In this document: positions 17,087 through 26,407 of the stretch, one piece after another
How the letters are laid out: each line of letters starts with the position of its first letter
Position numbering within the stretch: the first letter of the stretch is position 1
NCBI GenBank assembly: GCA_044463945.1
Contig: JBIQLW010000020.1
Coordinates: 8,477 to 72,476, forward strand
Origin: 62-47 sp044463945
GTDB lineage: Bacteria > Pseudomonadota > Alphaproteobacteria > Rhizobiales > Xanthobacteraceae
Direction: 5' to 3'
DNA length: 64,000 nucleotides
Notes under the pieces: generated by a model
The model's database searches: none
Seen by the model: only the letters and a program-made list of their open reading frames with translations
Told to the model about the DNA's origin: nothing
Translations under genes and position numbers: made by a program

Positions 17087-17707
17087 TCTCGCTGGCTGGA
17101 TGCAAACCTGCTCGGAATGATCCGATCCTAGACAGCCTCATGCTGATGAGTGACAGATACGCTGGGATAACGAGCCCATCAAGTTATTGTTTTCGCGAAG
17201 TAATTTGAATAATTCCAGGCTATCGAAATGGGCGCAGCAGCAACTCGCTCAAATCGACGGAAGCTTATGAAGTCACGTTGCTTTTCCGGACTTTCGCGAA
17301 TGCCAAGTGGCGATGAACCGCCCGATCATCCGTGATGCGGCCTTGGCCGGATCTGGCACGGCCTGCCCGCTCTCGCTCCCGATCGCTTCGGCAAGCGAGT
17401 TGCTCAATACCCGAATGATCTCATGCCCATACAAGAGAGCGATGCAGTTGCGCGCCAGCAGGTTTGGAAGCGGTCACCAAATATGACAGCCTTGATGGAC
17501 CAGAGCCCCCGTAAGCTCAACGAGCCAGTGATGCCAAAATCCCTGACGACGGACACCTCTTGACGGCGAGTGTCTCCTGTCTAGCGCCTGCGGCTGAGCG
17601 AATCTCTCGCCCTGCTACTCCAATCGTGGGTAGACGCCATTTTATTTGCAACAGGCATGAACCGCGAATTCATGACGAGACACGAAGTAGTATTGAGGAG
17701 AGAAGCT
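17087..17707. other. 621-base stretch with gene debris
   Basis: No intact gene. On the minus strand, 17421-17462 encodes AGAQLHRSLVWA followed by a stop, the same ending as the flavoprotein at 2677-3561 (about 32 of 39 bases identical), so the 3' tip of a related gene lies here. Next to it an open minus frame reads HEIIRVLSNSLAEAIGSES to a stop near 17279, without a start or a known family. The remainder shows nothing recognisable. Confidence 0.4.
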
Positions 17708-17911
17708 ATGAGGCGAGTATCGATTCTTATACTTTCGCTTTGCGCGGTCGTTGCCATGTCGGCTCCTGTGACCGCTCAGGTGCGCGACCATCGTAATGGC
17801 GTTAAAGATGACCCTCGGCCTGGGCCGGCTCCCCAATCACCGAGACTCGACCGAGCAAAGGGTGGCGTAGTCGTTACTGGATCACCTCAGGGACGTGGTC
17901 GGGATCGTTGA
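17708..17911 (+). CDS. Small secreted Pro-rich protein
   Basis: A 67-residue protein from ATG 17708, preceded by GAGGAGAGAAG. Residues 1-22 form a clean signal peptide (RRVSILILSLCAVVAMSAPVTAQ, cut after TAQ). The mature part is short and charged (VRDHRNGVKDDPRPGPAPQ, then GGVVVTGSPQGRGRDR). No known domain. It overlaps the 3' end of the converging OLD/ArdC chimera by 30 bases. The role is unknown; secretion is the only confident statement. Confidence 0.5.
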   Translation: MRRVSILILSLCAVVAMSAPVTAQVRDHRNGVKDDPRPGPAPQSPRLDRAKGGVVVTGSPQGRGRDR

Positions 17912-18457
17912 TCTCCCTTTGCATACCGGGTTGTTCGACGACGGTTGCTCGTCCGGAAGGAAGCTGAGGATGTAATCGGCCGCTTTGCTGGCCCGAGAGA
18001 CTGACCATACAATGGCGCGATCGTCTTCGTGCAGCACCTCTAGCCGGGACCCGATATAGTCAGCGTGCCGCACGGTCGGCACGATGCTGAGCGACGCGCA
18101 ACAGAGCGCTGCATTGATCACGGCGATCAGTTCTTCGAAGGCCACAGAGCCCTTGGTCAGCTCACCCGCTCCGTTGGAGGCGTAAGGCGCATAGGAGGCG
18201 ATCTTCGCGGCGTATTTCCCATCATTATCGCCGATCACGCGCACTTCCAGTTTCAACAGCCGGGCGTTCAGCAAAAGCGAGTTCTTGCCGTTGAACATCA
18301 GCGTGTTGTCAATGCCGGGCTTGTTCAGCACGAAGCTGGAATGGGTGGTGATGGTGATCTGCCGCCCGCCGACGACGATGTTGGTGCCTGGGCCGAATGT
18401 GATATCGACGTTCTGCGATGCCCGGTAGTTGCGAACGATAACCCGCTCGATCGACAC
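17882..18457 (-). pseudogene. OLD-nuclease / ArdC-antirestriction chimera left by deletions
   Basis: From a GTG at 18457 with a good GGGGAG site the frame reads SIERVIVRNYRASQNVDITF up to IVVG, the N-terminus of an OLD-family ATPase/nuclease. It jumps straight to QITITTHSSFVLNKPGID, a C-terminal part of the ATPase core, so the Walker A loop and several hundred residues are lost. After a short joint it continues VAFEELIAVINAALCCASLS, HADYIGSRLEVLHEDDRAI and SRASKAADYILSFLP, the C-terminal end of ArdC-like (DUF1738) antirestriction proteins. The open frame persists across all joints. Two phage/plasmid-conflict genes are thus fused as debris. Confidence 0.65.
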
Positions 18458-18667
18458 GAATCGCTCCCCGCCCAATACAACCCCCAGTGACGTTGCCGAG
18501 ATTTCCGAAACCGAGAAGCAAGGTGCAGAAAGCCTCATAGATCCGGCTGCTTTCCTCGCAGCACCTTTCCCGGTTCAGCATGGGAGGATCACAACCAGCT
18601 CCCAGGCTACACTTTTTCGGACATGCTATAAATTGAACGCCGACATGACGCATCGCCTCGAGGGTGA

Positions 18668-19744
18668 ATGACCATGGAGCACGACCGAAAAGACGCTGAC
18701 CTCCACCGCTTCTCGTCGGGGCGGCCTCAGCAAACGGTATTTCAGTCGCTGAGCACCGCGGCGATACGCCCGGTCGAGCAATTCGACTACTGGCACGATA
18801 TGGTCACCCGCGCCGCGGTCGTCGCTCATCGCCTGCAAGGGGCCGGCATCGCACTCAACGGCGTGATCCTCGTCGCATCCGCCCTGAACTTCGGCACGTT
18901 TTCCCACGGTATGGATCATTCGTTCGCGGTCAATCTGCCGACGCTTGCCGCCATCGCCTGGTATCACGGCAGGACCGCGCACCAGACCACGCCGCTGACC
19001 AGGCTCCTCGACGAGGTTCGAGACTTCGCCCGGGGGGAATATGCCGAGGCGCTGTTTCTCGGCAATGCGTTGGGCGCGGACAGGCGTAGCCGGATCGCGA
19101 AAACGCTGTCCGGCTATATCGGACTCGATCCCGTCTTCATTGATCGCGCCCATCTGCGGGTGTCGACAATCCGTTTCCGCAAGGAGCTTCTGAGGAGAGA
19201 AGGCAAGGTGATCGGTCGTCTCGACGGGCGTGAGGTTTCGATCGATTTCGACCACGCCGGCGAGGAACCGGAGGGCGACCCCAGCCTGCTGACCAAAGTC
19301 CTGATCCCCACGAGAACCATCCTGCAAGAGCATCTTGCCGAACTGGGCTACAAGGAGGAGGCCCCGCTACGTGTTGAATAACGAGCGGGCGCCCAAGGTC
19401 TGGAACTGGCAGCATACTGTGCCGCGCATGGCCGGCATATCCGAGCGGGAACTTGAGGATGTGAACGTGTTTCCGCAGAATACGTGGGCCGCGGGAGACC
19501 TTGCCGCAGCGATGCGGGCGAACCGCCGGCTCCGGGTGTGCAGATCCACGGCTACTACGATCTTGCCACGCCATTTGCATGGGGCGACTACGACCTCGCC
19601 CACCTGACGTTCGACGACGAGCTGCGGCGCAACATCGATACCCTCTATTACGAGACAGGGCACATGCCGTTCGCGGACGATGATGTTTTGGCGCGGATGA
19701 CACAGGATCTGGACGGGTTTTATCAGAAGGCAGTCGGACCGTAG
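18668..19744 (+). pseudogene. AraC N-terminus joined to a frameshifted S10 serine peptidase
   Basis: The first ~50 residues (VFQSLSTAAIRPVEQFDYWH DMV) match the N-terminus of an AraC-family ligand-binding domain. At about 18820 this changes to an S10 (serine carboxypeptidase) C-terminal half: VILVASALNFGTFSHG, LPTLAAIAWYHGRTAHQT, IRFRKELLRREGKVIGRLDG. A shift near 19340-19370 continues it as VLNNERAPKVWNWQHTVPRM and FPQNTWAAGDLAAAM. Another near 19530 continues it as QIHGYYDLATPFAWGDYDLA and DTLYYETGHMPFADDD, holding the Asp and His regions of the triad. The serine-bearing half is absent. It cannot be functional. Confidence 0.7.
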
Positions 19745-19860
19745 ACTTATCGCGCGTGTTGACGAGGTTGCCCTGACTGTCGATGCGGAAGCGGACATAG
19801 GCCTTGCCCGCTTCTCCGGGTGGGCGCGCTCCGGAGGGATATCGTTGCGGCGCCCGGGAT
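19745..19860 (-). pseudogene. TonB energy transducer, C-terminal fragment
   Basis: On the minus strand RPPGEAGKAYVRFRIDSQGN followed by LVN fits the first strand of a TonB C-terminal domain. Only about 35 residues are recognisable and no start or complete domain is present. It lies directly against the S10 peptidase debris. Short match; identity tentative. Confidence 0.4.
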
Positions 19861-19981
19861 ACGCCATCAGCCGCAACGGCGGCACCTCGACGTTGTCGAC
19901 CTGTAGCAGGATTTCTTCCTCCCACAGGCATCCCTCTCGGCTGCCTGTATCGCAGCCATCCTCGATCAATAAGTTCTGAGC

Positions 19982-20749
19982 TTAGGTTTCGACGACACGC
20001 TCACGGTGAATGCGGCGGCAGTCCATCTCGTATTCGAGATCGAGAACCGGCGGCCGGTTGAAATGCCAGGTCAGGCCGTGGCCCAACGCGCCCCGCCGGC
20101 CGAGTTCGCTTTCGACGAACGGGAAGATGTCATGCACCGTGTAGATCTGCACGCCGGTGGTCTGCGGCCAGCTTCCGGAAAACGCGCTCATGCGCCGTTC
20201 CATCTCCTTCAGTACAAACACCGCCTTCTCGCGCAGCCCGTCGGGCGAGGTGTCGTCGAGCCGCACGATGCGGGAGCGATAGTCGCCCGGCCCCTCCTCC
20301 GATTCGGCGCTTCCCGAGATCATGAAGGACGGCGGCGCATCAGACGCCGGCACGACATAGGTGAAAGCATGGAAGCTCGGCTCCGCTGGCGGCTGCACCG
20401 CCGGACAGACGTTGCTGCGCGCCACCGGGTTGACGCCGTCGACCACCACCCCCCAGGACGAGAGAACCCCGGTGTAGATGGTGTTGAAATCGCGAAAGCC
20501 CTGCTCGGTGAAAGGTTTGGGCGAACGCAATTCGCAGGCGCAGAACGCCGTGAGCGGCTGGCCGGCCTCCTTGATGATAGCGGCGACGCGATCAAACCCC
20601 TCGCTCAGCGGCACCGGACGGGAAAACCGGACGCGTTCGAGCGCATATCCGGGCAGCGCGCCGACGCCTCCCGAGTACTGGCTGACGCCGGGAATGAATC
20701 GATAACCGCCATGGCGGGCCGGTACCGCTTCTACTGTGATTTTGCTCAT
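19982..20749 (-). CDS. RidA/YjgF-fold-like hypothetical protein
   Basis: A 255-residue protein. The middle contains LTAFCACELRSPKPFTEQGF and FNTIYTGVLSSWGVVVDGVN, which resemble the substrate-pocket strands of RidA/YjgF and aminomuconate deaminase-like proteins. A second part (QTTGVQIYTVHDIFPFVESE) would complete a tandem fold. The start at 20749 has a GAGGTAAG site, 51 bases after livF in the same direction, so it is probably the last gene of the transporter operon. A deaminase or imine-hydrolysing role on the imported compound is a guess from context and fold. Confidence 0.6.
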   Translation of the reverse strand: MSKITVEAVPARHGGYRFIPGVSQYSGGVGALPGYALERVRFSRPVPLSEGFDRVAAIIKEAGQPLTAFCACELRSPKPFTEQGFRDFNTIYTGVLSSWGVVVDGVNPVARSNVCPAVQPPAEPSFHAFTYVVPASDAPPSFMISGSAESEEGPGDYRSRIVRLDDTSPDGLREKAVFVLKEMERRMSAFSGSWPQTTGVQIYTVHDIFPFVESELGRRGALGHGLTWHFNRPPVLDLEYEMDCRRIHRERVVET

Positions 20750-20800
20750 CTTACCTCGATACAGGTTGGGGTTGGTGGCTGGTCTGCCGTGCGGCGACGG

Positions 20801-21559
20801 CTAGTCCTCGATGACGCCCAGATAGGCGTCGCGGATGATCGGGTCGGACAGCAACTCCGACGACACGCCGGAGCGGACGATGCGACCCATATCCATGACG
20901 AATGCGGAATGGGAGAGATCGAGGGCGATGGTCACGTCCTGCTCGACCAGCAGGATCGACACACCCTCGGCGTTGAGCTGGCGCAGCGCGGCAACGAGTT
21001 GCTCGACCAGCAGCGGCGACAAGCCAAGGGACAGTTCGTCGATCATCAGGAGCGTCGGCGCACTCATCAGGCCGCGCCCGATCGCGCACATCTGCTGCTC
21101 ACCGCCCGACAGCGTCGCTGCCGCCTGCGTGCGCCGCTCGTACAGCTTGGGGAAAATGCGAAACACCCGGTCGAGGTCGCGACCGATCTCGCTGCGACCC
21201 ACGGGGCGCAGATAGGCGCCCATGAGCAGGTTATCTTCGACGCTCATGGCGCCGAACAGCCTTCGTCCCTCCGGCACATGCACGACGCCCGTTCTCAGGA
21301 TGGTTTCCGCCTTGGCGGCGGACAAGTCGATGCCGGCGGTGCGATAAATACCGGAGCGCACCGGGAGCAGGCCCGACAACGTGCGCATCAAGGTCGTCTT
21401 GCCCGCGCCGTTCGAGCCGATCAACGCTGTGATCTCGCCGGCTCGCACTCTCATGTCGATGCCCCACAGCACCTGGATCTCGCCGTAGCCGGCGGTCAGG
21501 CCCTCCAGCTCGAGAATTGGCGCCGTCATGCCCGATTCAGCCATTCCCCGCTCATCCAT
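20801..21559 (-). CDS. livF: Branched-chain-type ABC importer ATPase LivF
   Basis: About 252 residues. Walker A is LIGSNGAGKTT, the signature is TLSGGEQQMCAIGRGLM, Walker B is PTLLMIDELSLGLSP, and the H-loop region follows VSILLVEQD. The LivF hallmark start LEGLTAGYGEIQVLWGI is present. The ATG at 21559 overlaps livG by 8 bases; ATGs at 21544 and 21529 are alternatives. With LivG it powers the LivHM channel. The Liv family imports amino acids, amides and various aromatic or aliphatic acids, so the solute cannot be named. Confidence 0.92.
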   Translation of the reverse strand: MDERGMAESGMTAPILELEGLTAGYGEIQVLWGIDMRVRAGEITALIGSNGAGKTTLMRTLSGLLPVRSGIYRTAGIDLSAAKAETILRTGVVHVPEGRRLFGAMSVEDNLLMGAYLRPVGRSEIGRDLDRVFRIFPKLYERRTQAAATLSGGEQQMCAIGRGLMSAPTLLMIDELSLGLSPLLVEQLVAALRQLNAEGVSILLVEQDVTIALDLSHSAFVMDMGRIVRSGVSSELLSDPIIRDAYLGVIED

Positions 21560-22298
21560 GATCGTGCCGCCGCGCATATTGCTGGCCCAGATACGCCTCA
21601 ATGACGGCGCTGTCCTTAATGACCTCGCGCGGCGCGCCGTTCGCGATCAAGACGCCATTGTGCAGCACGGCGATACGCGTGCAGACATTGAGCACCACCT
21701 TCATCAGATGCTCGATCATCACGATGGTGACGCCGCTTTTCGCGATCTGATGAATGAGGCCGGTGGCGCGCTCGACCTCGGCGGTGTTGAGCCCGGCATT
21801 GACTTCATCAAGGAACAGCAGCCGCGGACGCATCGCCAGCGCCTTGGCTAGTTCGAGACGCTTGCGCATCGCCAGCGTGAGCGTGGCGGCAGACTGCTCG
21901 GCCTGGTCTTCGAGTCCGACGAAGGCAAGATGCTCGCGCGCGGCGTCGCGCGCGGCGTGCAGCGACGTACCCGGCTGCGAGAACGCCGCCGCGGCAGCGA
22001 CATTGTCGAGCGCGCTCATCTCGGGAAAGGGCTGCACCACCTGAAAGGTTCGCGACAATCCGCGCCGCGCCGCCTGATAGGATTTCACCCTGGTGATATC
22101 CTGCCCGGCGAAGGCCACAGTGCCCGAGGTTGCCGGAGTTACGGCGGTGACGACATTGACCAGCGTGGTTTTGCCGGCGCCGTTCGGTCCGATCAGGCCG
22201 AGGATTTCGCCGCTGTCGATGCCGAGCGTGACATTGCGCAGTGCATACAGGCCGCCGAACCGCCGCGAGACGCTGTCGAGTTTGAGAATCTCAGGCAC
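21552..22298 (-). CDS. livG: Branched-chain-type ABC importer ATPase LivG
   Basis: About 248 residues from GTG 22298, overlapping the livM stop by 8 bases. LKLDSVSRRFGGLYALRNV opens the protein. Walker A is LIGPNGAGKTTLVNVVT, the LivG-type insert follows (GLSRTFQVVQPFPEMSALDN), the family signature is degenerate (ATLTLAMRKRLELAKALA in place of LSGGQ), and Walker B is PRLLFLDEVNAGLN. TLAMRKRLE instead of LSGGQ is a modest oddity, though LivG proteins vary here. It pairs with LivF. Confidence 0.92.
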   Translation of the reverse strand: MPEILKLDSVSRRFGGLYALRNVTLGIDSGEILGLIGPNGAGKTTLVNVVTAVTPATSGTVAFAGQDITRVKSYQAARRGLSRTFQVVQPFPEMSALDNVAAAAAFSQPGTSLHAARDAAREHLAFVGLEDQAEQSAATLTLAMRKRLELAKALAMRPRLLFLDEVNAGLNTAEVERATGLIHQIAKSGVTIVMIEHLMKVVLNVCTRIAVLHNGVLIANGAPREVIKDSAVIEAYLGQQYARRHDHG

Positions 22299-23226
22299 CG
22301 CGCAGCCTCTTGAACAGCAGCTCGCCACGCAGCGACGTCAGCCCGTGCGGAAGGAACAACAGAAGCGCGATGATCAGCACGCCAAGCACGGCAGAGTGAA
22401 ACTGGATGTAGTTGCGCCACACCACCTCTTCCAGCACGAGGTAGAGCAGTGCGCCGATCATCACCCCGAGCGATGAGCCAAGGCCGCCGATCAGCGCCAT
22501 CACGATAGGCTTCACCGAATACAGAATGTCGAAGACATCGGTCGGATCGATGTAGTGTACCCAGGCCGCGTAAACGCCGCCAGCAGCACCGACGAAGCAG
22601 GCCGACAAACCAAAGGCGATCGATTTGTAAAGTGTGGTGTTCAGCCCGACCATCTGCGAGGCAGCTTCGTTCTGCCGGATGCAGGACAGGCCGAATCCGA
22701 GGCGCGACGACGACACCGCGATCACCGAAAGGACTGTGACCAGCAGCACAAACCACATCACGTAAAAAAAGAACCGGGCATCCGCCATGATGTCGGTGCC
22801 GGCCATGACCGGGATGTTCAGCCCCATGCCACCGCCGGTGAGGTCGGTCGCGTGATTGACGATCTCGCGCAGCACCTCGACGAGCGCGAGGCTGGCGATG
22901 GCGAAATAGTGGCCGCGCAAGCGTAGCAGCACCGCGCCCAGCAGCCCGGCCAGCACAAAGGCCAGCACCGCCGCGGCCGGCAGGCAGAGCCACAGCGGCA
23001 CCCCGTAGCCAAGCAGGATACCGGTCGTGTAGGCGCCGAGCCCGAAGAATGCCGCGGCAGCGAACGACGGATAGCCGGCAAAGCCTCCGATCACGTTCCA
23101 CGACAGCGCAAGAATGCAGTACATACCGGCCATGGTGCCGAGCCGCAGTGTATAGGCGCTTCCCGTGAGCGGCAGCACCGCAAAGCACAGGACGAGCACG
23201 ATGAGAATGAGGTCCGATCGTTTCAC
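22291..23226 (-). CDS. livM: Branched-chain-type ABC importer permease LivM
   Basis: About 311 residues from GTG 23226, overlapping the livH stop (GTGA). Around nine hydrophobic segments, with LivM hallmarks LALSWNVIGGFAGYPSFAAA, FFGLGAYTTGILL, GHYFAIASLALVEVLREIVN and the cytoplasmic coupling region FGLSCIRQNEAASQMVGLN. It forms the inner-membrane channel with LivH. Confidence 0.92.
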   Translation of the reverse strand: MKRSDLILIVLVLCFAVLPLTGSAYTLRLGTMAGMYCILALSWNVIGGFAGYPSFAAAAFFGLGAYTTGILLGYGVPLWLCLPAAAVLAFVLAGLLGAVLLRLRGHYFAIASLALVEVLREIVNHATDLTGGGMGLNIPVMAGTDIMADARFFFYVMWFVLLVTVLSVIAVSSSRLGFGLSCIRQNEAASQMVGLNTTLYKSIAFGLSACFVGAAGGVYAAWVHYIDPTDVFDILYSVKPIVMALIGGLGSSLGVMIGALLYLVLEEVVWRNYIQFHSAVLGVLIIALLLFLPHGLTSLRGELLFKRLRGA

Positions 23227-24089
23227 TCGAAACCTTTCCGGCCCATAAGGCCCTGCGGGCGAACCACAAGAAACACGATCAGGAGCACGAAAGACAACGT
23301 GGTGGCGAGCGCCGGGCCGAACAGCACCGAACCGACGCCCTCGATCAGCGCCAGCAGCAGCCCGCCGGCCAGCGCGCCGGAGACGCTGCCAAGACCGCCG
23401 AGGACGCAGACCACGAACGCCTTGGTGAGATAGGCGGTGGACACCAGCGGCGAGATCGGGAAGATCAGCGCCATCAGTACCCCGGCGCAGCCGGCCATCA
23501 CCGCGCCGATGCCGAAGGCGATGGCGTAGATCGACTTGACGTCGACGCCCATCAGCGTCGCCGCATCGCGGTCGAGCCGCACGGCGACGATAGCACGGCC
23601 GGTGCGCGAGCGGCGCAAGATGAGATACAGCGCGAAGGTCAGAGCCAGCGCCAGCACCAGCGCTATCAGCCGATCCACCGGCACCACGACGCCGTCGAGC
23701 GACAGCGAGCCGACCGGCGGCGACAGTGTCAGCTTGCGAAAATCCGCCGTGAAAAAATAGATCATGACGTTGTTGAGCAGGAGATCGAGTCCGAACGTCA
23801 GGGTCAAGGTCACGAGCACGGGCGCGGCGATCACCCGGTTCAGGATGGATCGCTGGATCGCATAGCCCAGCACGAAGAACAACGGCGCCACAATAGCCAG
23901 CGCATACCACGGTGCGATGCCGAAGGCATTGTAGAGCCACCAGGCGCCGTAGGCGCCCAGCACAATGAACGAGCCGTGGGCCAGGTTGATGACATTAAGA
24001 ACGCCCCAGACCAGCGAGAAGCCGATGGAGATGCAGGCATACAGGCACCCCAGCACCAAGGCGTTGATAAGCACCTGCGCGGCAAGCAT
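23223..24089 (-). CDS. livH: Branched-chain-type ABC importer permease LivH
   Basis: A 288-residue permease. INALVLGCLYACISIGFSLV and NVINLAHGSFIVLGAYGAWW are the LivH signature, DAATLMGVDVKSIYAIAFG is the coupling loop, and SPLVSTAYLTKAFVVCVLGG is the conserved late helix. It follows the binding-protein gene after 40 bases and overlaps livM. Confidence 0.93.
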   Translation of the reverse strand: MLAAQVLINALVLGCLYACISIGFSLVWGVLNVINLAHGSFIVLGAYGAWWLYNAFGIAPWYALAIVAPLFFVLGYAIQRSILNRVIAAPVLVTLTLTFGLDLLLNNVMIYFFTADFRKLTLSPPVGSLSLDGVVVPVDRLIALVLALALTFALYLILRRSRTGRAIVAVRLDRDAATLMGVDVKSIYAIAFGIGAVMAGCAGVLMALIFPISPLVSTAYLTKAFVVCVLGGLGSVSGALAGGLLLALIEGVGSVLFGPALATTLSFVLLIVFLVVRPQGLMGRKGFE

Positions 24090-24129
24090 GCCAACTATCC
24101 TATCGACCTGACGATGGCGGAAAGAGGCG

Positions 24130-25350
24130 TCATTCGACGCCCAGCTTGAATTCGCCTTGCTTGATCTGGGTCGGCAGCAGCACTATGGGTTTGGCCCCCT
24201 GGATCTGGAACACCGGCGGCTCCAGCGAGACGATCTGCCCGGTCGGACCAAACTTCACCGGACCGTAGAAAGTCACGACATCAAGGCTCGCCAACGCATC
24301 GCGCACCTTCTGGGGGTCGATCGTTCCGGCCTTCTCGATCGCAAGCTGGAAGATCACGCCTGCCGCCGAGGCCGAGGCCTGCCCGTAATCGGGATCGGAT
24401 TTGTACTTGTCGCGAAACAACTTCACATAGTTGGCGGTGGACTTGAAGATATCCTTGCCATTGTAGCGCACCGCCGGGTGCCACCAGGCCGCGCTGCTGA
24501 CATTCTCGGCGCTGGCGCCGGCCGCATCGATGAATTCCTGATAGGCGGGACCGGCAATCATCGACACGACCGGCGCCTTCATCTGCTGGTCGACCATCTG
24601 CTTACGCACCAGCATCAGGTCGTTGATGTAGCCGGTGACAAAAATCCACTGCGGCCCGAGCGCCTTCATCTGCGACAGCGCCGCCGAGTGGTCGAGCGTG
24701 TTGATGGCGTATTTCTCGAAGTAGACCACCTCCATGCCATTGGCCTTGGCCGACTTCTCCATCTCCTGCGCGATCGCCAGCGGGAACAGGTCGTTGCGCG
24801 CAAGGATCGCCACCTTCTTCACGTCCGGCGCCTTGGCCTTGACGAGTTGGGTCAGCGGCGTGGTCAGCGTGTCGTTGGGCGTGAAAGTGCCGAACAGATA
24901 CTTGTAACCCTGGTCATAGACCTGCGAGGACGACGCTGCCGCGGCGATCGTTGGAATCTTGTACTTCTCGGAGACCGAGCTCGCCGCCTTTGCAGCCCCC
25001 GAGCCGAATGCGCCGAACAGGAAATTGACCTTGTTCTGAGTGATCATCTGCTCGGTAGCCTGCACCGAGCGAGGCGTGTTCGACTGGTAGTCGGTGTAAA
25101 CGATCTCGACCTTGTAGCGCGTTCCGCCGACGTCGATGCCACCGGCCTTGTTGGCTTCCTCGGCCCACAGATCGTAACCCTGCTTCTGCTTGACTGCTTC
25201 CGGCGCGAGCGGCCCAGTCAGCGGCAGCGGCGCGCCGAACCGGATGACATTGTCCGCCAATGCCGGTCCCGCCGATCCCAAAAGTCCTGCTGCAACGAGA
25301 CATGTCGCGCTTGTGACACCTGCGACCAGATTGCGCCGGATGCGGTCCAT
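24130..25350 (-). CDS. Branched-chain-type ABC substrate-binding protein (LivK family)
   Basis: A 406-residue periplasmic protein with signal peptide (LVAAGLLGSAGPALA, cut before DNVIRFG). The type I binding fold starts IRFGAPLPLTGPLAPEAVKQ and shows GYDLWAEEANKAGGIDVGG, VNFLFGAFGSGAAKAASSVS and IPTIAAAASSSQVYDQGY, as in the LivK/amide-binding family. It leads the operon and is divergent from a LysR gene across a 148-base region with a perfect palindrome. The ligand is unknown. Confidence 0.92.
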   Translation of the reverse strand: MDRIRRNLVAGVTSATCLVAAGLLGSAGPALADNVIRFGAPLPLTGPLAPEAVKQKQGYDLWAEEANKAGGIDVGGTRYKVEIVYTDYQSNTPRSVQATEQMITQNKVNFLFGAFGSGAAKAASSVSEKYKIPTIAAAASSSQVYDQGYKYLFGTFTPNDTLTTPLTQLVKAKAPDVKKVAILARNDLFPLAIAQEMEKSAKANGMEVVYFEKYAINTLDHSAALSQMKALGPQWIFVTGYINDLMLVRKQMVDQQMKAPVVSMIAGPAYQEFIDAAGASAENVSSAAWWHPAVRYNGKDIFKSTANYVKLFRDKYKSDPDYGQASASAAGVIFQLAIEKAGTIDPQKVRDALASLDVVTFYGPVKFGPTGQIVSLEPPVFQIQGAKPIVLLPTQIKQGEFKLGVE

Positions 25351-25446
25351 ACGAGAGCCTCCTCCACTTGATTTTCTGCCCGTGGCCTGGCCGGCCCGGG
25401 TGTGGAGGCAACAATGACAAGTTCACAATTCGAAATAAAGCGCTTA

Positions 25447-25458
25447 AATTAGCTAATT
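25447..25458. promoter_or_regulatory. Palindromic LysR-binding site candidate
   Basis: AATTAGCTAATT is a perfect 12-bp palindrome 41 bases before the LysR gene and about 97 bases before the binding-protein gene, in the shared divergent promoter region, where LysR regulators usually bind. The A/T-rich dyad fits the general LysR T-N11-A pattern. Binding is inferred from position. Confidence 0.45.
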
Positions 25459-25498
25459 GAAGTCTAAAAATTAGAACCCTTACGGGCACGATATAACC

Positions 25499-26407
25499 AT
25501 GATCGAAGCAACCGCCATCCGTTATTTCCGGGAAGTAACGCGCCAGGGCTCCATCAAACGGGCCGCTGAAGCGCTGCAAATCGCGCCTAGCGCCATCAGC
25601 CGGCAGATCCAGGGCCTTGAGACGGCGCTCGCGGTCAAGCTGTTTGAGCGCCGCGCCCGTGGCATCAGCCTCACCGACGCCGGCGAACTGCTGTACCGCT
25701 ATGCTATCGATAACCGGAAACGGATCGACGATATCTTCACCGGCGTCCGCGAGTTCGGTTCCTCGCAGCGCGGCCATGTGCGCATCGCCACCGTCGAGGG
25801 GTTGCTGGCGAGTTTCCTTGCAAGCTTCGTGTTCGACATGGCGCATCAGTATCCCGGCGTCACCATCAGCGTCACCACCGTAGGCTCGCGTGTCGTCGCC
25901 GATATGGTGGCTCACCGCGACGTCGATATCGGGTTGGTGTTCGGCCCGGCACCCCGGCGCGACCTGTTCGAACTGGCCAGGATGCGCCAGGGGCTGTGCC
26001 TGATCGTCGCCCCCGGCCATCCCCTCGCCGCCCGGGCAAGCTGCTGCCTCGCCGATCTCAACGACCTCAAGGTCATCATGCCGAACACGTCGTTCGGTAT
26101 CCGTCAGGAGGTCGAGCGCGTCGCCGCCCAGAGTAAGATCCGGCTGAAGCTGTGCTACGAGACCAATTCGCTGGCCTTCGCACGCACCATTGTCGCGCAG
26201 ACCGACGTCGCGACGTTCCTGCCGCGCGATTCGGCGAAGCCCGACCTCCTTGCCGGCAGGCTGGTCGCGGTGCCGCTACGCGACCGACGGCTCGCGGCGA
26301 CGCGCGCAACGCTGGTGCAGGCGGTATCGCAGCAAGCGACGCCGGCGTGCCGCGTCGCCTCGGAACTGCTGGTGGCGCGAATGCAGGCGAGCGATACTGG
26401 CGCATAA
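25499..26407 (+). CDS. LysR-family transcriptional regulator
   Basis: A 302-residue protein. The N-terminal winged helix-turn-helix (ATAIRYFREVTRQGSIKRAA, IAPSAISRQIQGLETAL, KLFERRARGISLTDAGELL) is typical of LysR, followed by a periplasmic-binding-like effector domain (GHVRIATVEGLLASFLASFV; DVDIGLVFGPAP). It is divergent from the Liv-type operon and probably regulates it in response to the imported compound or a metabolite. Confidence 0.92.
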   Translation: MIEATAIRYFREVTRQGSIKRAAEALQIAPSAISRQIQGLETALAVKLFERRARGISLTDAGELLYRYAIDNRKRIDDIFTGVREFGSSQRGHVRIATVEGLLASFLASFVFDMAHQYPGVTISVTTVGSRVVADMVAHRDVDIGLVFGPAPRRDLFELARMRQGLCLIVAPGHPLAARASCCLADLNDLKVIMPNTSFGIRQEVERVAAQSKIRLKLCYETNSLAFARTIVAQTDVATFLPRDSAKPDLLAGRLVAVPLRDRRLAATRATLVQAVSQQATPACRVASELLVARMQASDTGA

